Source: Przewalskia tangutica
Lineage: Eukaryota > Streptophyta > Magnoliopsida > Solanales > Solanaceae
DNA length: 64,000 nucleotides
Direction: 5' to 3'
Assembly: GCA_029844215.1 (NCBI GenBank)
Contig: CM056734.1
Span: 17,990,501 to 18,054,500, forward strand
Made by a program: the position numbers and the translations under genes. Shown here in pieces: positions 43,787 through 56,500 of the stretch (its first letter is position 1; each line of letters starts with the position of its first letter). Below the pieces are notes generated by a model. The model saw only the letters and a program-made list of their open reading frames with translations, was not told where the DNA came from and ran no database searches.

Positions 43787-45057
43787 TTACAACTGTTGAA
43801 AGATTGTTTTTCCTATATCAACACTTAAACCTTTTCCTATTTTGTATAGGAACAATGCTTGTTCAATTGTTACAATTGATTTGTTCAAAGAACACAACCA
43901 ATTGTGTATCATTAACTTGTGCAAAACAGCAAATAAGGCAGTGAGTCTGGATGTTGGACACCTTGAAACCCATTTCTTCACAACTCCACCGGTGAGATAT
44001 GAAATCACTTCATCCCTATCATTTATCACTTCCCGTTCTGCCCTCTCATCATCATTTACTCTATTCAAACATTGATTAATTGTAGTCGGTGTGAAGTCAT
44101 AAAATTTGTTATAGAGAAACACTTTCCCAAAGTTTTTCGACTTGGGTTTCTCTATTTTGCTTGTTAGATTTGCATAAAATAACTTCACTACCTTGTCTAC
44201 ATAAGGACATTTGTTATTTACCGAGTCTAGTAGATTTCTTGAAGTGAAGAAATCCACCGCCGTGACTACTACAAGACGCGATGTCGATACCTTCTGGTTC
44301 GAATGGCTCGAGTTGAACCAAGACCGATGTTTTGAGTGATTGGTCATTAAAAACTCGGGAGAGAAAGAGGTTACCTCGGATGCGGGTTGAGCTCTTGCTT
44401 GTTAGACCTCGGATACTGGAATCTGAAGATGATTCAGAAGATGTCATAACATTTCCTGTGACATCTTGAGGGGTTGATGATGATTTTGTTTCCCCTGAGA
44501 CATGATCAGATTTCTTGAAATAAAACTTCTTCAACGGGGTGTCGTCTGGAATCTCATCTTCCTTACTTGATTCTGGCAGATTTGTGACGGAAGGTGAAGC
44601 AGGTGATTCCGGTTGGGACTCACCCGAAGGGGTCTTTTCTGAATCAGCATAACTGGAGCTTGTAGAGGGAGGAGTCGCTGACTTATTCCTTTTGGTGGGA
44701 GATTCACCACTGCCAAAGGCCTTACCGAGTTTCGACCGATCTCAGGAGTGGGAAAAGGCTGCTTGATTTGTCCTCTTTGGGAGGACTAAACATCCGGGTT
44801 TCCTCTAAGTTGATAAGATTGTTTGTTTCCCTGGATAGGCGATTTCGAGAGGTTCTTGAAAGACACTTACACCAAATCAGCGCTGATGGTGGACTTGTGC
44901 TCGTGGAGAGTGTTAGGACGGATGGTGACATTTTTGGTGACATGGGTGAGACATCCATTGGAGAGAAAGTGGAAGGAGAGAAGGAGAAGTTAGGGTTTTC
45001 GGGGTTTACAGGAATGGGAGTAGTTTGTGAGGTTGGTGTCTTGAAAGAGGGATTCAT
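43787..45057 (-). pseudogene. Extra (env-position) ORF of the Copia element
   Basis: Starting at 45057 (MNPSFKTPTSQTTPIPVN), a Ser/Pro/Thr-rich N-terminal region is followed, after frameshifts near 44720 and 44530, by a part ending at 43787. That last frame (44347-43787, 186 codons) holds ANLTSKIEKPKSKNFGKVFL, then YDFTPTTINQCLNRVNDD and a Leu-rich C-terminal half. The C-terminal part resembles a domain annotated as 'putative plant transposon protein'; no membrane helix or signal peptide is visible, so calling it an envelope protein is not supported. Its role is unknown. The counterpart in copy B lies at 12660-13815. Confidence 0.6.
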
Positions 45058-45088
45058 CGTGGGTGATGTATGAAAATTTCGTTCCCGC

Positions 45089-45113
45089 CCCCTTTTTTTT
45101 TTTTTTTTTTTTT
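45089..45113. repeat. Poly-T run and nearby 43-bp tandem duplication
   Basis: A run of about 25 T lies just upstream (minus-strand sense) of the extra ORF's start. Nearby, at 45515-45600, a 43-bp unit (GTATGTTGATACTCC...) is duplicated in tandem. Confidence 0.7.
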
Positions 45114-46059
45114 TCCGTTTTTCAGAGGAAGTTTCTTTGGAAGTGAGAATTAGTAATTAGTGAATGATTATTTATACACTTGGCAAAAAACTATCTACAT
45201 AAGTATTTAAATTCTATACAAAGACTAGTTCCTAAGGTTTAGAGGTTGTTTGAAATAGACATCAAAACCAAGAGAAATTTTTCAACAAAAACAACTCAAC
45301 ATTAATCGACACACGCGTCTTTTGAAAAATCTGAAACTGAGTGTTATCAAAAATGTTTAGCACATTTTGTGTAACACGGAAGTCATTTTCTCATAGAATG
45401 CAGCTTTATGACTAAACAAGACACTTCATGTAGAGTTTTGTCTCTAAATTGGTGGAACAATGTATATGAGTCCACATAGATAAGATCTTGTGTCTATCAC
45501 GATATAAATTATAAGTATGTTGATACTCCCATAGAATAGGAGCAGTATCAATTTTGTGTATGTTGATACTCCTATAGAATAGGAGCAGTATCAATTTTGT
45601 GGGTTTTGCCCAACATTTTACAATTGCCGAGAATTTAAGGCTTTGCCTTATTTTTGATACTCCTTTTATGATTTTTATATCATCGCAGAGCAGTATCATT
45701 TTAAAAGGTGTTCCTTTGAGAAGTCATGACCGTTAGAAACACAAAACAACTTTAACATTTACCAAGCGAAGCTCAGTTTTACTCGGATGAATGTTACCAC
45801 AAATGTCGGGACATTTCGGATAACACACTCCAAAGATGTCAATTTTTATATTGAGCGAGGCAGAGAGTTTTTCAAGTTTGAAAACCTCTCATGATCTAAA
45901 GCTTTGTAAAAATATCACTAGTTGATGAGAAGTGTCAACATAATCGATTCTAACTATTGTTTTTCAACCAAGTCTCGAAGAAAGTGATGTCTTATATCTA
46001 TATGTTTTGTGCGAGAGTCTTGAACAGGATTTTTAGATATATTGATGGCACTCATATTA

Positions 46060-47330
46060 TCACAAAGACAAAACTAAGATATTTTTGAAACACCATAATC
46101 GTCTAACACGTGTCTTAGCCATATTAATTGAGAGCAACAACTCCCCATTGCTACATATTCGATTCAAAGATTGAGAGTGAGACCTGATTTTGTTCTGTTG
46201 TGCAGAAACTAAGTTATTGCGAGGTAAAACATCCTCCACTAGTACTTTTCTATCTTCCACATCCCGGCCAATCCGCGTCACTATATCTATTAGATTAGGA
46301 TTAGTGTCTTTGGAATACCAAATTCCCAACTCACGTGTCTTGCGTGACATATCTTATGACACGTTTGTGGCGTTTAAGTGGGAAATTTTAGGCGCATGCT
46401 TGGAATCGTGCACACACAAACACTAAACATAAGATCTGGGCGACTCGCGATGAGATACAAAAGACTACCTATCATAGATCTGTATAAAGTTGGGTCAACA
46501 TTCTCCCAACATCATCTTTGGATATAGTGCAGGTTGATCCCATCTGAGTCTTCGTGTGTTTGGCGTTCTCGATCCAAACTTTTAACCGTGTTCTTGGCAT
46601 ATTTGCTTTGTGAAATGAAGATACCTCATCATTCTGTTTTATCTGCAAGCCTAAGAAAAAGGTTAGTTCCGTCATACTCATTTGAATGTTGAGGACATAA
46701 ACGACAAAAGTCTTAAGATGAGACATTGAAGTCGAACCAAAAACTATGTCATCTACATAGATTTGAGCAATAACCATATCTGATCCATGGTGTTTTATAA
46801 ATAAAGTACAATCAGCTACACCACGTTGGAAGCCAAATTCAAGAAGAAATTGAGTTAAACGACCATACCGTACGTGGAGCTTGTTTTAGTCCATCTGAGG
46901 CCTTTTTAACCTGTATACATGTTGTGGATGGTGAGGATCTTCAAATCCTTTGGGTTGTTCAACATATACCTCCTTATCAATATATCCGTTCAAAAAGGCA
47001 CCTTTCACATCCATTTGGTGAAGAGTTATCTTTAAACAACAAGTATGGCAAGTAATAATCTAATTGATTCAATTACAGCTCTTTGGAGCAAAGGTTTCAT
47101 CATAGTCGATACCTTCGACTTGAGAGTATCCTTGAGCCACTAGTCTAGCTTTATTTCTAATAACAGTTCAGTTAAATCGATTTATTCTTAAAGATCCATT
47201 TAGTTCCTATTACATTAGTCTCATGAGCGAGAACTAGATCCCAAACCTCATTTCACGGTGAACTGTTCTAGTTCTTCTTGCGTAGCTTGTATCCACCAAA
47301 TCTTTTAGTGCTTCATTAATGTTTTTAGGT
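46060..47330 (-). pseudogene. Copia reverse transcriptase and RNase H, frameshifted
   Basis: At 46777-46600 the minus strand gives AQIYVDDIVFGSTSMSHL, with the YVDD active site intact, then MSMTELTFFLGLQIKQND. YLIASRPD follows near 46450 and a frameshifted RNase H at 46350-46060 (GIWYSKDTNPNL; then, in another frame, LGNNLVS and a degraded 'LS..ESEY.AMG' block). One frameshift, at about 46153-46164, is a CTG that has become CG. Enzymatic function is impossible in this copy. Confidence 0.75.
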
Positions 47331-47636
47331 TCCAAAGTAGAAACATAGCAAGATTGACTTACCTTGTGATGTATGGTGGACATACACGCATACTTCACCA
47401 TGTCTCGGTAATTTTTGGCTCTTTTCTCCTTGTTTTATTCCTTCGAATACTTCTCCCATTACATTGGTGGGATGGTTTCTTACGATTACGGATGAGGATC
47501 CTGCGTCTTGAATCATGAAGTTGATTCGAATCCTCATCGGTGTTCTCATCTTGATTCACGGTGTTGCTTTGCAGATGTTGTAACATTTGGTGTAACATCT
47601 GCATTTTACGTGATGCCCCTCGTATTATTCACGGCA

Positions 47637-48644
47637 TCATTCTTGGTGTATTTCTGCATAATCTGCATTATCATCAAAAACAATGTTATGATTCTTGTGC
47701 GGATTTGGTTCAAGATTGTACACTTCGGTAGCATGACTATTTTGAGAATAGCCTATGAAAATTCCCTTATCACTCTTAGAGTCAAACTTTGCTCGATTAT
47801 CTCTATCATTTAGAACATAGCATACACACCCAAAAACATGAAAGTAACGTAGATTTGGTTTCTTTCCATTCAAGATCTCATAGGGTGTCATTTTTGTTCT
47901 GGTCTAAGATAGACTCTATTAGAGATGTGACTTGCGGTGTTTAGAAACACGCCCAAAAACGTTTGTGACGGTTTTAGAACTTAGCATGACTCTAGCCATT
48001 TCTTGTAGGGTTCTATTCTTCCTCTCTCTACACCATTTTGTTGGGGGGTTTTGGGAGCAGAAAATTCATGGAAAATACCTTTTTTCTCACAAAATGTAGA
48101 AAATTGATTATTTTCAAACTCCTTTCCATGATCAGATCTTATCCGAAAAATAGAGGAATGATATAGATTTCTAATTCTAGAGTACAATATTCTAAACATG
48201 TCAAACGTTTGAGACTTTTCTTTCAAAAGAATATCCAAGAGTATCTTGAAAAGTCATCTACAATCACAAAGAATTACCTCACGCCTCTGGGCTATCTACC
48301 TCGATTGGACCCATAAGATCCATATGTAAAAGTTGAAAGCAATGAGGCGTGCACGAGAATTGTCCATCAATCTGAACAACTTTGTGAGGGACACGGGTTT
48401 GCTTACCTTTGAGACAATCTTCACACACTACGGTTTCACTCATAGGACTTAGTTTAGGAATGCCTTTTACCGCCTCGTAAGATATCAATTTTCTAAGGTT
48501 GTGGTAATTGACATGTCCTAGTTTTTGATGCCACAATGATGTCTCATCATCCCCAACACTATTACATACCTTATGTTCTCCGACAAGATAGCAATTATCA
48601 CTTGTTCTTGTACTGCCATTATCGTTTGTTAGTTTCATGATCAT
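47637..48644 (-). pseudogene. Copia integrase, frameshifted
   Basis: Minus strand from 48644: a GAG-pre-integrase zinc region (SLWHQKLGHVNYHNLRKL, CEDCLKGKQTRVPH), LLHMDLMGPIEV, then in a new frame KEKSQTFDMFRILYSRI with RSDHGKEFENNQF (second catalytic Asp) and SAPKTPQQNGVERG (near the catalytic Glu). From 47891 comes MTPYEILNGKKPNLRYFHVF with FIGYSQNSHATEVYNL, where two compensating indels have changed a stretch of residues. Confidence 0.75.
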
Positions 48645-49789
48645 GCATGCGTGTTTATTGAATCTTACCTCCAGTTGTCATCACACGGTTGGCTTATACT
48701 AATTAGGTTAGCCATCGGACCATCAACGTCAAGACATTATTCATCTTTGGAATTCGGGGGCGATTCGCATTCCTCTTCCTATTATCTTACTCTTTTCACT
48801 TCTCCATATGTAACATTTCCTCCATTTAGAGCCGTAGTTCTTTAGACGATCTTTTGTTCTGTCATATGGCGGGAACGACCACTGTCAAAGTACCACGATC
48901 GAGAGATATTGGTCGCAGTGCGGTTATGGCTACATTACAACTTGTTTTCTTGATGGGAACCCAAACCTTTTTGTTACCTTACGATTTTTGTAGATAGAGT
49001 AGTCTCTTGGAAGTCTTTGTCTGAAGTTCTTGTGACGTGCAGAAGACCTTTTCTTTACGAGTTTTAGTAACTTAAAGCAAAAAGGTTTTAAATGTCAGTT
49101 ATTACAATAATTGCACACATAGTTGCTACCTCCTACTGGTTCATTTCCCATTTTAACAAACAAGTTGGAACATAATGTATTGATAGGATTCTTGTACCCC
49201 AAACGATGCAGTGAGGTTGACTAACACTAAGGATTTCATCTAATTTGGAGGTGCTGTGTTAAGCTTTTGAAGGTTGCTTGGCGGATCAACTTTGCACTTA
49301 TCTTTAAATTCAAGATCTTTTTTGGTAAGAGTCACTTCCAGTCGGGTAATAGTACTTATCAAATCCGCATTCTTATGAGTTAGAGTTTTCACCTTTGATT
49401 CAAGTAGATTAGATTCAATGATTAAGTCCTTGCAAAGGACTTGCAATTCTTAATCATATCATCCTGTAGTCTTCGAGTCTCGTGTTTAGAATCATTTTTG
49501 AAATAAAGCCATAGAAGCAATTGGCATTTGAAGCATTAAAAACTCATACACATCTGCTGTTCTTTGTATCTGCGGATGTTACGGTGATGTTCTGAAATGT
49601 CATGACATTTAGTGTATCACGATCGGCTAAACCTTCATCATCGGCGTAAAATGTTCAAAACGATGGCGGCATTGCTTGTGACTCTATTTACGTATTCTCT
49701 TCCCGCCGCGCCATCATCACTTAGAAATCCATAGACTTTTGCCAACCTTTCTTAAAGTGTTTGCACACTCGTTGGCATAATGGCCCCAT

Positions 49790-50766
49790 CCCGAGCATGA
49801 CATTGAATCTTTGTCAGCTTTGAATCGAACTGGTTGGTCGAATTTATTCTCTAAGATGATTGCCTTTTTGTCTTTGTGGGAAAATTCTTCGTAATTCGTG
49901 GATTGAATCCTTGGTTTTGGTGCTCTTTAGACTTAGTTTTATTCTTATCTTCGTTGAATCTTCTTAACATCGTATTGAACCTACGAGTAAGAAGAGCAAC
50001 GTTGACACCATCCCCAATTTCTTCAAGTGTTCCATCCTCTTCATTGACTTAGTCTCTAAGGATTTTGCTTGAAGAAGGGCAACATCCTTGCCTTTGTATA
50101 AAGACCTTTGATTTTCCATGTTCATCTCATATGTTTTGAGAATGCTCATTAAAGTATGTAGGTCCGTTGTGGCAAGGTTGTGTCTTCAATCGCACAAATC
50201 TTAATGTTGAACTTTTCAGGAAGAGATCGAAGGGCTTTTTCAACAAGTTGATTGTTGGTCAATGGAGAACCAAGAACTTGACATTCATTAGAGATATCAA
50301 TCAACTTTTCAAAATAGGTTTTAATATCCTCCGATTCCTCCATCCTTAAACGTTCATACTTACTTCACGTGCGAAGCTTCGTTCGTCGAACAACGAACTA
50401 CCTTCACAATGAGTTTGTAAAGTATCCCAACATCGTGGCGATAGAGCAATTTTGAATGAGTTTGAACATGTAAAGATCAACCCATCCGAAAATAGCATTT
50501 AGTGCCTTTTCGTTGAAGCCTGCACTATTAGTTTCTTCAAAAGTCCATTCGGCCTCAGGCTTGACCAAAATGTCGCCTTCGCCGTCGGTGGAAGCATAGG
50601 AAACGATGTATCCATTAGTAATAGATCTCCATGCTCTAACATCAATGGATTTGATGTGAGAACGTAGGCAAATCTTCCAATAAGGATAGTTTGATCCATC
50701 TAAAATAGGAAGTCTACCAATATTTGGATTACCCGGATCCATAGTTAAGTAAAAGGACCGTAGCAC
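49790..50766 (-). pseudogene. Copia gag, frameshifted
   Basis: From about 50742 the minus strand encodes GRLPILDGSNYPYWKICLRS, then KSIDVRAWRSI (DUF4219/UBN2-type gag). From 50343 it encodes ESEDIKTYFEKLIDISNECQ with LRSLPEKFNIKICAIED. The zinc knuckle near 49820 is damaged (CH...GHYANEC in split frames). At least three frameshifts separate the pieces. Confidence 0.75.
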
Positions 50767-50784
50767 TTATTATGTCAAGTGTCG

Positions 50785-50796
50785 GCTCTGATACCA
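50785..50796 (-). promoter_or_regulatory. tRNA-Met primer-binding site
   Basis: The minus strand reads TGGTATCAGAGC two bases after the 5' LTR end, complementary to the 3' end of initiator tRNA-Met. It is intact, unlike the decayed site at 23076. Confidence 0.85.
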
Positions 50797-50798
50797 CT

Positions 50799-51733
50799 TG
50801 AAAGGAAGAATTGTCGAACTTAACTATGGAATAAATAATTTCAAAGAAACAGGTAAACTTAAAGACGATGGAATGTTCCCAAAATGTTATGTGACATGAA
50901 TCGAACATTAACAAAAGCAGAACTAAAAGCGAATTTAAGATGCGTGAAATAAATCAAGGACACCCAAGATTGTTTTTCATAAGTTATATAATTGTATATA
51001 ACTTATAGTGGTCTCATGACCAAAAATTTATTGTATAAAAATTATACAATCTTACAAATCCCTTGAAAATGAATAGTAATCCGTAAACCAAAAGGGATTA
51101 AAAAGAAGTTAAATCCTAACTTCTAAGCCTGAAAAATCTATCTAAGATAGAAGTGAAAAACACCCTATTACAATTGCTTTGAGTTGAAAGAACAAGTATA
51201 GATCTTAAGAAAGCAATTCGTAATTTTGAACAAGTGTAATCACAAAAACAGGCTGCTCGATCCAGCTGTTTTGAGGCAATATTTGAGACGTCTCAGATCT
51301 GAATTTACTTCTGTGAAAACTGGATGATTAAACCTTGGAGTGAACACTCTATTTATAGTGGAGAGTCCACCCGAGAGGCTCCTTGATTCTCGGTGGAGGT
51401 TGAGCAGAAATGGGGTTGGTTGGAGCTGTTCTTCAGCCTTAAAACTCTCACCAGATTTGACTTTGTCTTCCTGAGAATGCTCCTTCCGTTATGCACTCTC
51501 CTTGGACTTGGTCTTGTCAAGTACTATCGTGTTTCCCTTAGCTCCTAACCAAGCCAAACATTCACGTGATAAAATCTTCTCGACTTGAATGCCTCCGTGA
51601 AGGTAGGCAAAACTTATGCCAGAAATGTCCTCCCAGATGTCACGACATTTGGGATGACATTTTCCTGTTTTTACTTAACACCAAAAAGAGACATGTTACG
51701 GAAAATGTTAGGACACAGATCCTAACACTAACA
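50799..51733 (-). repeat. 5' LTR of the complete Copia element
   Basis: 935 bp; on the minus strand it runs TGTTAGTGTTAGGATC ... CCTTTCA. It retains most CAG/CTG triplets that the 3' LTR has lost, although it too has lost some (for example GATGCGTG where the other has GATGCAGCGG). Confidence 0.9.
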
Positions 51734-51738
51734 TACAT

Positions 51739-52880
51739 AAATCTTATTTATATTTTTATAGGGTGGAAAGATTGTTGGATGGTGGGAGTATATATTTTGT
51801 CATTCCATCAATATCAATTTATATGTTTTACTTTTCATATAACTCCTAGTATGCCCATAGATTTGACCATCCTCATATATGCACACTCATCTTTTGAATG
51901 TGGACATTAGTGACTTGTCAACATTTTGCTCCATATAATAAAATTTCTTACCACCACACTGTAGAATAAACTAAACAATGTCCTATTTTAACAAAAATAC
52001 TAGACGCAAAGTGAAATTTTATTGAATAAATGACACTAATTTATTGATCCACACGACCCCAACATAATTAATCTGATCCATATGGATTAATAAAAAACAC
52101 CTAGAACATTTGTTCATACTAGTTCCTTTGATGCTTCACTTTTTTTGTGACTGAATGAATTCGAAAGACTAGAATGATGTCTTCGTTTGAAACTATGAAT
52201 TTTTTTAATTTAAAACTGAAGCAAACAAGCTTCTGTTAATTTCAAATCTAAATCCAACTCAACTTCTTCATCTTGGAATAATGGCGGATTCTTAGAAATC
52301 CAACACCAATAGTCATCAGATAAATAAATTCACACGAATCATGTTATTTAATGATTGAATCTGATATTTATAAGAATCGATAAATCAGTAGCACCTATTT
52401 AATTAAAGTCACACAAATAACAACCCATAATTTCATAAAAAGAGAGATACTTTTGACCATATAAAGGGCAATAGGGGGTCCAATAAGTGAATATTTATAA
52501 TTCAATAATAATATTAAAGACAATCCAGGTTCAATAGGTGGAATAAAAATATTTGTTAAATCATTTTTAATGGAATTTTCTTTTTTACCTTTTATTCGTT
52601 TATAAAATTATGGCAAGTGCAACACCTTTTCCTTTGGAGCGCGTGGCTTAACTTCTTTAGTAATGACTGCCGCGTAAGATTAATAAATTAACCCAACTGG
52701 AAAAAACAATTTTTTACAGATCTGAAAAGAGTGGCCAACAACAATCACAGCCGCCAGATCTGAATCGTAGGGTCCGAAACATAAAAATACCAAAACCGTT
52801 AGATTAATTAAGGAGTTTCAACATACGGCTAAGATTAACAAATGAGCGGCGGGCTGGGCTAGCAAACATCCTTTAAGTAG
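51739..52880. other. Upstream flank of the GTE gene
   Basis: AT-rich DNA with no gene or element termini recognised. The last 250 bases (about 52620-52880) are less AT-rich and probably contain the promoter. No clear TATA box was seen. Confidence 0.4.
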
Positions 52881-52928
52881 AGGGTGGCAATCAAAGAGAG
52901 AGAACCAACAAAGACAATCTCGTAAGTA

Positions 52929-52959
<31 letters not shown>

Positions 52960-53233
52960 ATATTTCATCTCTCTAGGTTTACATTTTTCTCTTTTCAATT
53001 GTATTTATTTGTTCACTCTCTATTTAGCGGTGAAGAGGTTTTTTTTTCTATCTAGGGTTTGGACCTTGATTTGGAGTGGCGGGTCTGACCCGAACCGATA
53101 AGTTCTCTGCTCTTTGGAGATCCAGGTTTTCAATTGGATTATTGATTTTGCATTTTAGGGCTTTTAATTATAATTAACGTAGGATCGTTAGGGTTTGTTT
53201 CTGAACGAAGGGAATTTGATTTGAGGTTAGGGT

Positions 53234-53273
<40 letters not shown>

Positions 53274-53556
53274 GTTATTCTTTTACTTTTCGCCAATTCG
53301 TTATTAATTTCATAATAATACAGAATAAATCAGGACTTTTGTTATTGAGTTGCTATATTGTTGCGAGTTATCCAAAGTCAAATCTTTATATATCGAACGA
53401 AGGGGGAAATCAACGAATTGATTGGACTCAGCATTGTGTAATATACCAATTCTATTGATATCTTTGATAGTTGTTGACGTGGCATGTTCGAGGGAAATTG
53501 GGGATCAAATGTTGAAAAGAACTAGCTGATATGTGCAGAATTGGGGAGGTATTCAC
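52929..53556 (+). promoter_or_regulatory. 5' UTR of the GTE gene with microsatellites and a probable intron
   Basis: A (CT)n run joined to a (TA)n run (52929-52960) sits in the probable first exon, and a (TA)n run of about 17 units lies at 53237-53271. ATGTGCAG ending at 53540 is a good intron acceptor just ahead of the coding exon, so a leader intron is likely. The donor is uncertain, for example GATCCAG/GTTTTC near 53122. Confidence 0.55.
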
Positions 53557-56500
53557 ATGGCACCTACTGTTCCAATAGATTACGTTGGGCAGAGAGAATC
53601 CAAGAAGTTATTTAAAAAAGATTCAGGTGATATGATGGGAAAATCGCGCAAGGTTTTTAAAGGTTACATGTCTGGGATTGTACCTGATTTTCGTAATGCC
53701 GTTGAGACAATGGCAGAATCGGAGGGTTTTGGGAGCTCAGGACGGGTTGATATTGAAAGGACTGCTTCGGAGGACTCTTGTGCACCTAAATGGAAATCCG
53801 TTTGTTTGAATGCTGATGGTCATGACCTATTTGGTGTACCTATTCAAGTAATGTCGTTGTCCAAGATGTCACGCTCTGAGAGAAAAGGTTTGGGAATTAG
53901 GTTGAGGAATGAACTTGAACAAGTCAGGGTACTGCAGAAGAAAATTGCATCTGTCAGCTCTAATAATGGGGCTCTTTCGCCTGCTAACGATATTCAAAAT
54001 TGCACCAATGGACAGAGGAGGTCAGGGTCAGAGATATCTCAGCGGTATATGGCTGAAGCAGTGGTGCCTCCCAGGAAGAAGAAGGCTGTGCCTGGAAGAA
54101 ATGGACCTCTTACTAAAGGACTCGGAGCTAAGCGGCCTAAGCCAATGCAACAGTCCGTCTCCGTCCCCTCAGATACAAGCATTGTCATGTTGATGAAACA
54201 GTGCGAGACTCTGCTAAACAGATTGATGTCACATCAGCATGGTTGGGTCTTCAATAATCCAGTCGATGTCGTAAAGTTAAAAATCCCCGACTACTTCACT
54301 GTTATTAAGCAACCAATGGACTTAGGAACCATCAGATCAAAGTTACATTCGGGAGAATATTTGAGCCCTTTGCAGTTTGCTACCGATGTGAGGCTCACTT
54401 TTAAAAATGCAATGACGTACAATCCACCAGGAAATGATGTTCATATCATGGCTCAAACACTTAATAAATTTTTTGAGGTTAGATGGAAACCAATAGAAAA
54501 GAAGATTCATGTTACTGAAGAGGAACCTTTACCTTCTAAGTCGAGTGTTATCATAGAAACTGAAACTGATGCTCCTCTATCGATTCCACCTTCAAAGAAG
54601 AAGAAAATCGCTCCACTGGAGAACATGGTTAAACCAGAAACCGTAAAGAAAGTCATGAGTGATGTCGAAAAACATAAAATGACCACCGAGCTTGAATCCT
54701 TAGAATTACCTGAAAATATAGTTGATTTCTTGAAAGAAAAAAGTTCCAGTGGAAGTCAAGTTAGTGAAGATATGATCGAGATTGATCTTGATGTTCTTCC
54801 TGACGATGTCTTGTATGAGGTACGGAAGCTTTTGGATGATTATCTACTGGATAAACAGAAAAATCAGGCAAACGGTGAACCCTGTGAGATGGAGGTAAAT
54901 ATCATTATGTGGATGCCTGGTGTGTTGCTTCATATGCTATGTTACACTAGTAGTACTCCCTGTAAGCAAATTATGATGTCTTATTCCTTGCTGTTCTACA
55001 GCTTCACAATGAGTCTGGATTCAGTAATTCATCCATGCAACCATGCAAAGGTGAGTTTAATCAGTAGATGTGAAGAATTTGAGCTTCATATGGTATGATT
55101 GGCAGAGTTTCCGGTTTCTGACTCCTTTTTTTTTTTCCCTTTTCTGTATTTTCGGTCTTTATACAGGAAATGATCCGGCAGATGAGGAGGTTGATATCGG
55201 TGGAAATGATCCACCTGTTTCAAGCTTCCCACCTGTGGAGATTGAGAAGGATAGAGCTCGCAGGAGCAATAAATGCAGTAATTCAAGTAGTTCGAGTAGT
55301 GACTCTGGTTCTTCATCTAGTGGTTGGTGCTATTAAGAAAGTTTACTTAACTTGTGGCCCTTATTTTTGCATGTTTGTTGTAAAAATTTGATTTTCATGG
55401 TAAATGATCAAAAGCTGTACTGTTTCTTTTATCCATGTGCATTCTCACTGTCTTGACCCATAATGGGACACACACACCCGACAACAGCAGTACTTCAGCT
55501 ATAACGTTGTTTATTTTTACTCGTTTGTGCATTTTCAGGAACACTTTGCATGTGCAATGTAATTGATATCCACAACTTTATTCATTTCTTCAACTAGAAC
55601 TTCTTCCATGGGTCGGTTTAGGGGTTTGAAATTTAGATATGCTTAGCTGGTTTCCGTATGTTTAAGAGAGGATGGGTTGGAGAGAGGGGTAGAAGGACAC
55701 GCCCATTATCTACCGAGTTTTGAACCATGTGCCACTGGCCCTTGGGGATTTCTCGGTTATAAACAAAAGATGGTTGTTTATATTGTTGCTCATTCTTTCT
55801 ATGATGATGATTAGCAGACCCTGCATTCCCCTGTGCTTCGAATTGACTTGATGACAGAATCTACAACCACTATTTCTTACAATTGCCTTCCACCTTAATG
55901 GTCTTCAGCATTTACCGATGCCTACACTCTGAAATGTTTGTGCATAATTGTTTTAGCAGCAAAAGAAATATATCCTATCCTACTCTTGACATTTTGACAG
56001 ACGATTCAGAACTATTCTCAGAAATTTTATCACAAGCACCAAGCTAGTATAGGCTACTGTGCTCCAGCTTAAGTGCAAAAAGAGGTGTATGTCCTCTTTG
56101 ATGTCTTGCTTGTTTTTTGTTCTCAGCAAATATGACATTTGCTTCTTCCAAACTTTTCCGCAAACTTCTGTCTTTATCACCATGTGGTTCTCTTGTAATT
56201 GCTATACCATTAAAAACCTGCCTTTCTCTTTGTCACTAGGAAAAGGGTAATGAGACTCTGGTCCTCTCATTTATTGATCATGCTTCCTTAATGTATAGTC
56301 TGTATCAAATATGTATTTCTCTGTAGCTGCTATTTACGACTGCCGTTACAACTGCTAAGCTCTAGTTACCGTGCTCCATTTTCTTCACAAGGAAAAGCCT
56401 ATACCTGCATTATGAATTCCCTCCTTTATCCCTTTCAAGTTCCTGTTTCCTTTTTTGTTTTTAATGTTCTGAAGTAAATAGGGTATCAGAAGGTTGATTT

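Larger units (their letters stand above)
42101..51738 (-). mobile_element. Complete Copia retrotransposon, 9.6 kb, TSD TACAT
   Basis: The element spans 42106-51733 with TACAT on both sides (42101-42105, 51734-51738). Minus strand order: 5' LTR (50799-51733), tRNA-Met primer site, gag, protease, integrase, reverse transcriptase and RNase H (about 50766-46060), an extra ORF (45057-43787), polypurine tract, 3' LTR (42106-43025). Size, roughly 0.9-kb LTRs and an extra ORF in the env position suggest a Sirevirus/Maximus-like lineage; this is inference. All domains are frameshifted. Copies A (4285-5610) and B (7003-13850) are relatives. Confidence 0.9.

Noticed and set aside
43787..45057. A true envelope gene
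   Set aside because: Neither signal peptide nor membrane-spanning segment is visible; only its position resembles env.
53533..55098. A single 521-codon frame covering the GTE N-terminal half
   Set aside because: It runs through a GTAAAT donor at 54895 and an intron, and starts in the probable leader intron. The spliced model keeps phase at all nine junctions and matches the family, so the extra C-terminal residues are intronic.
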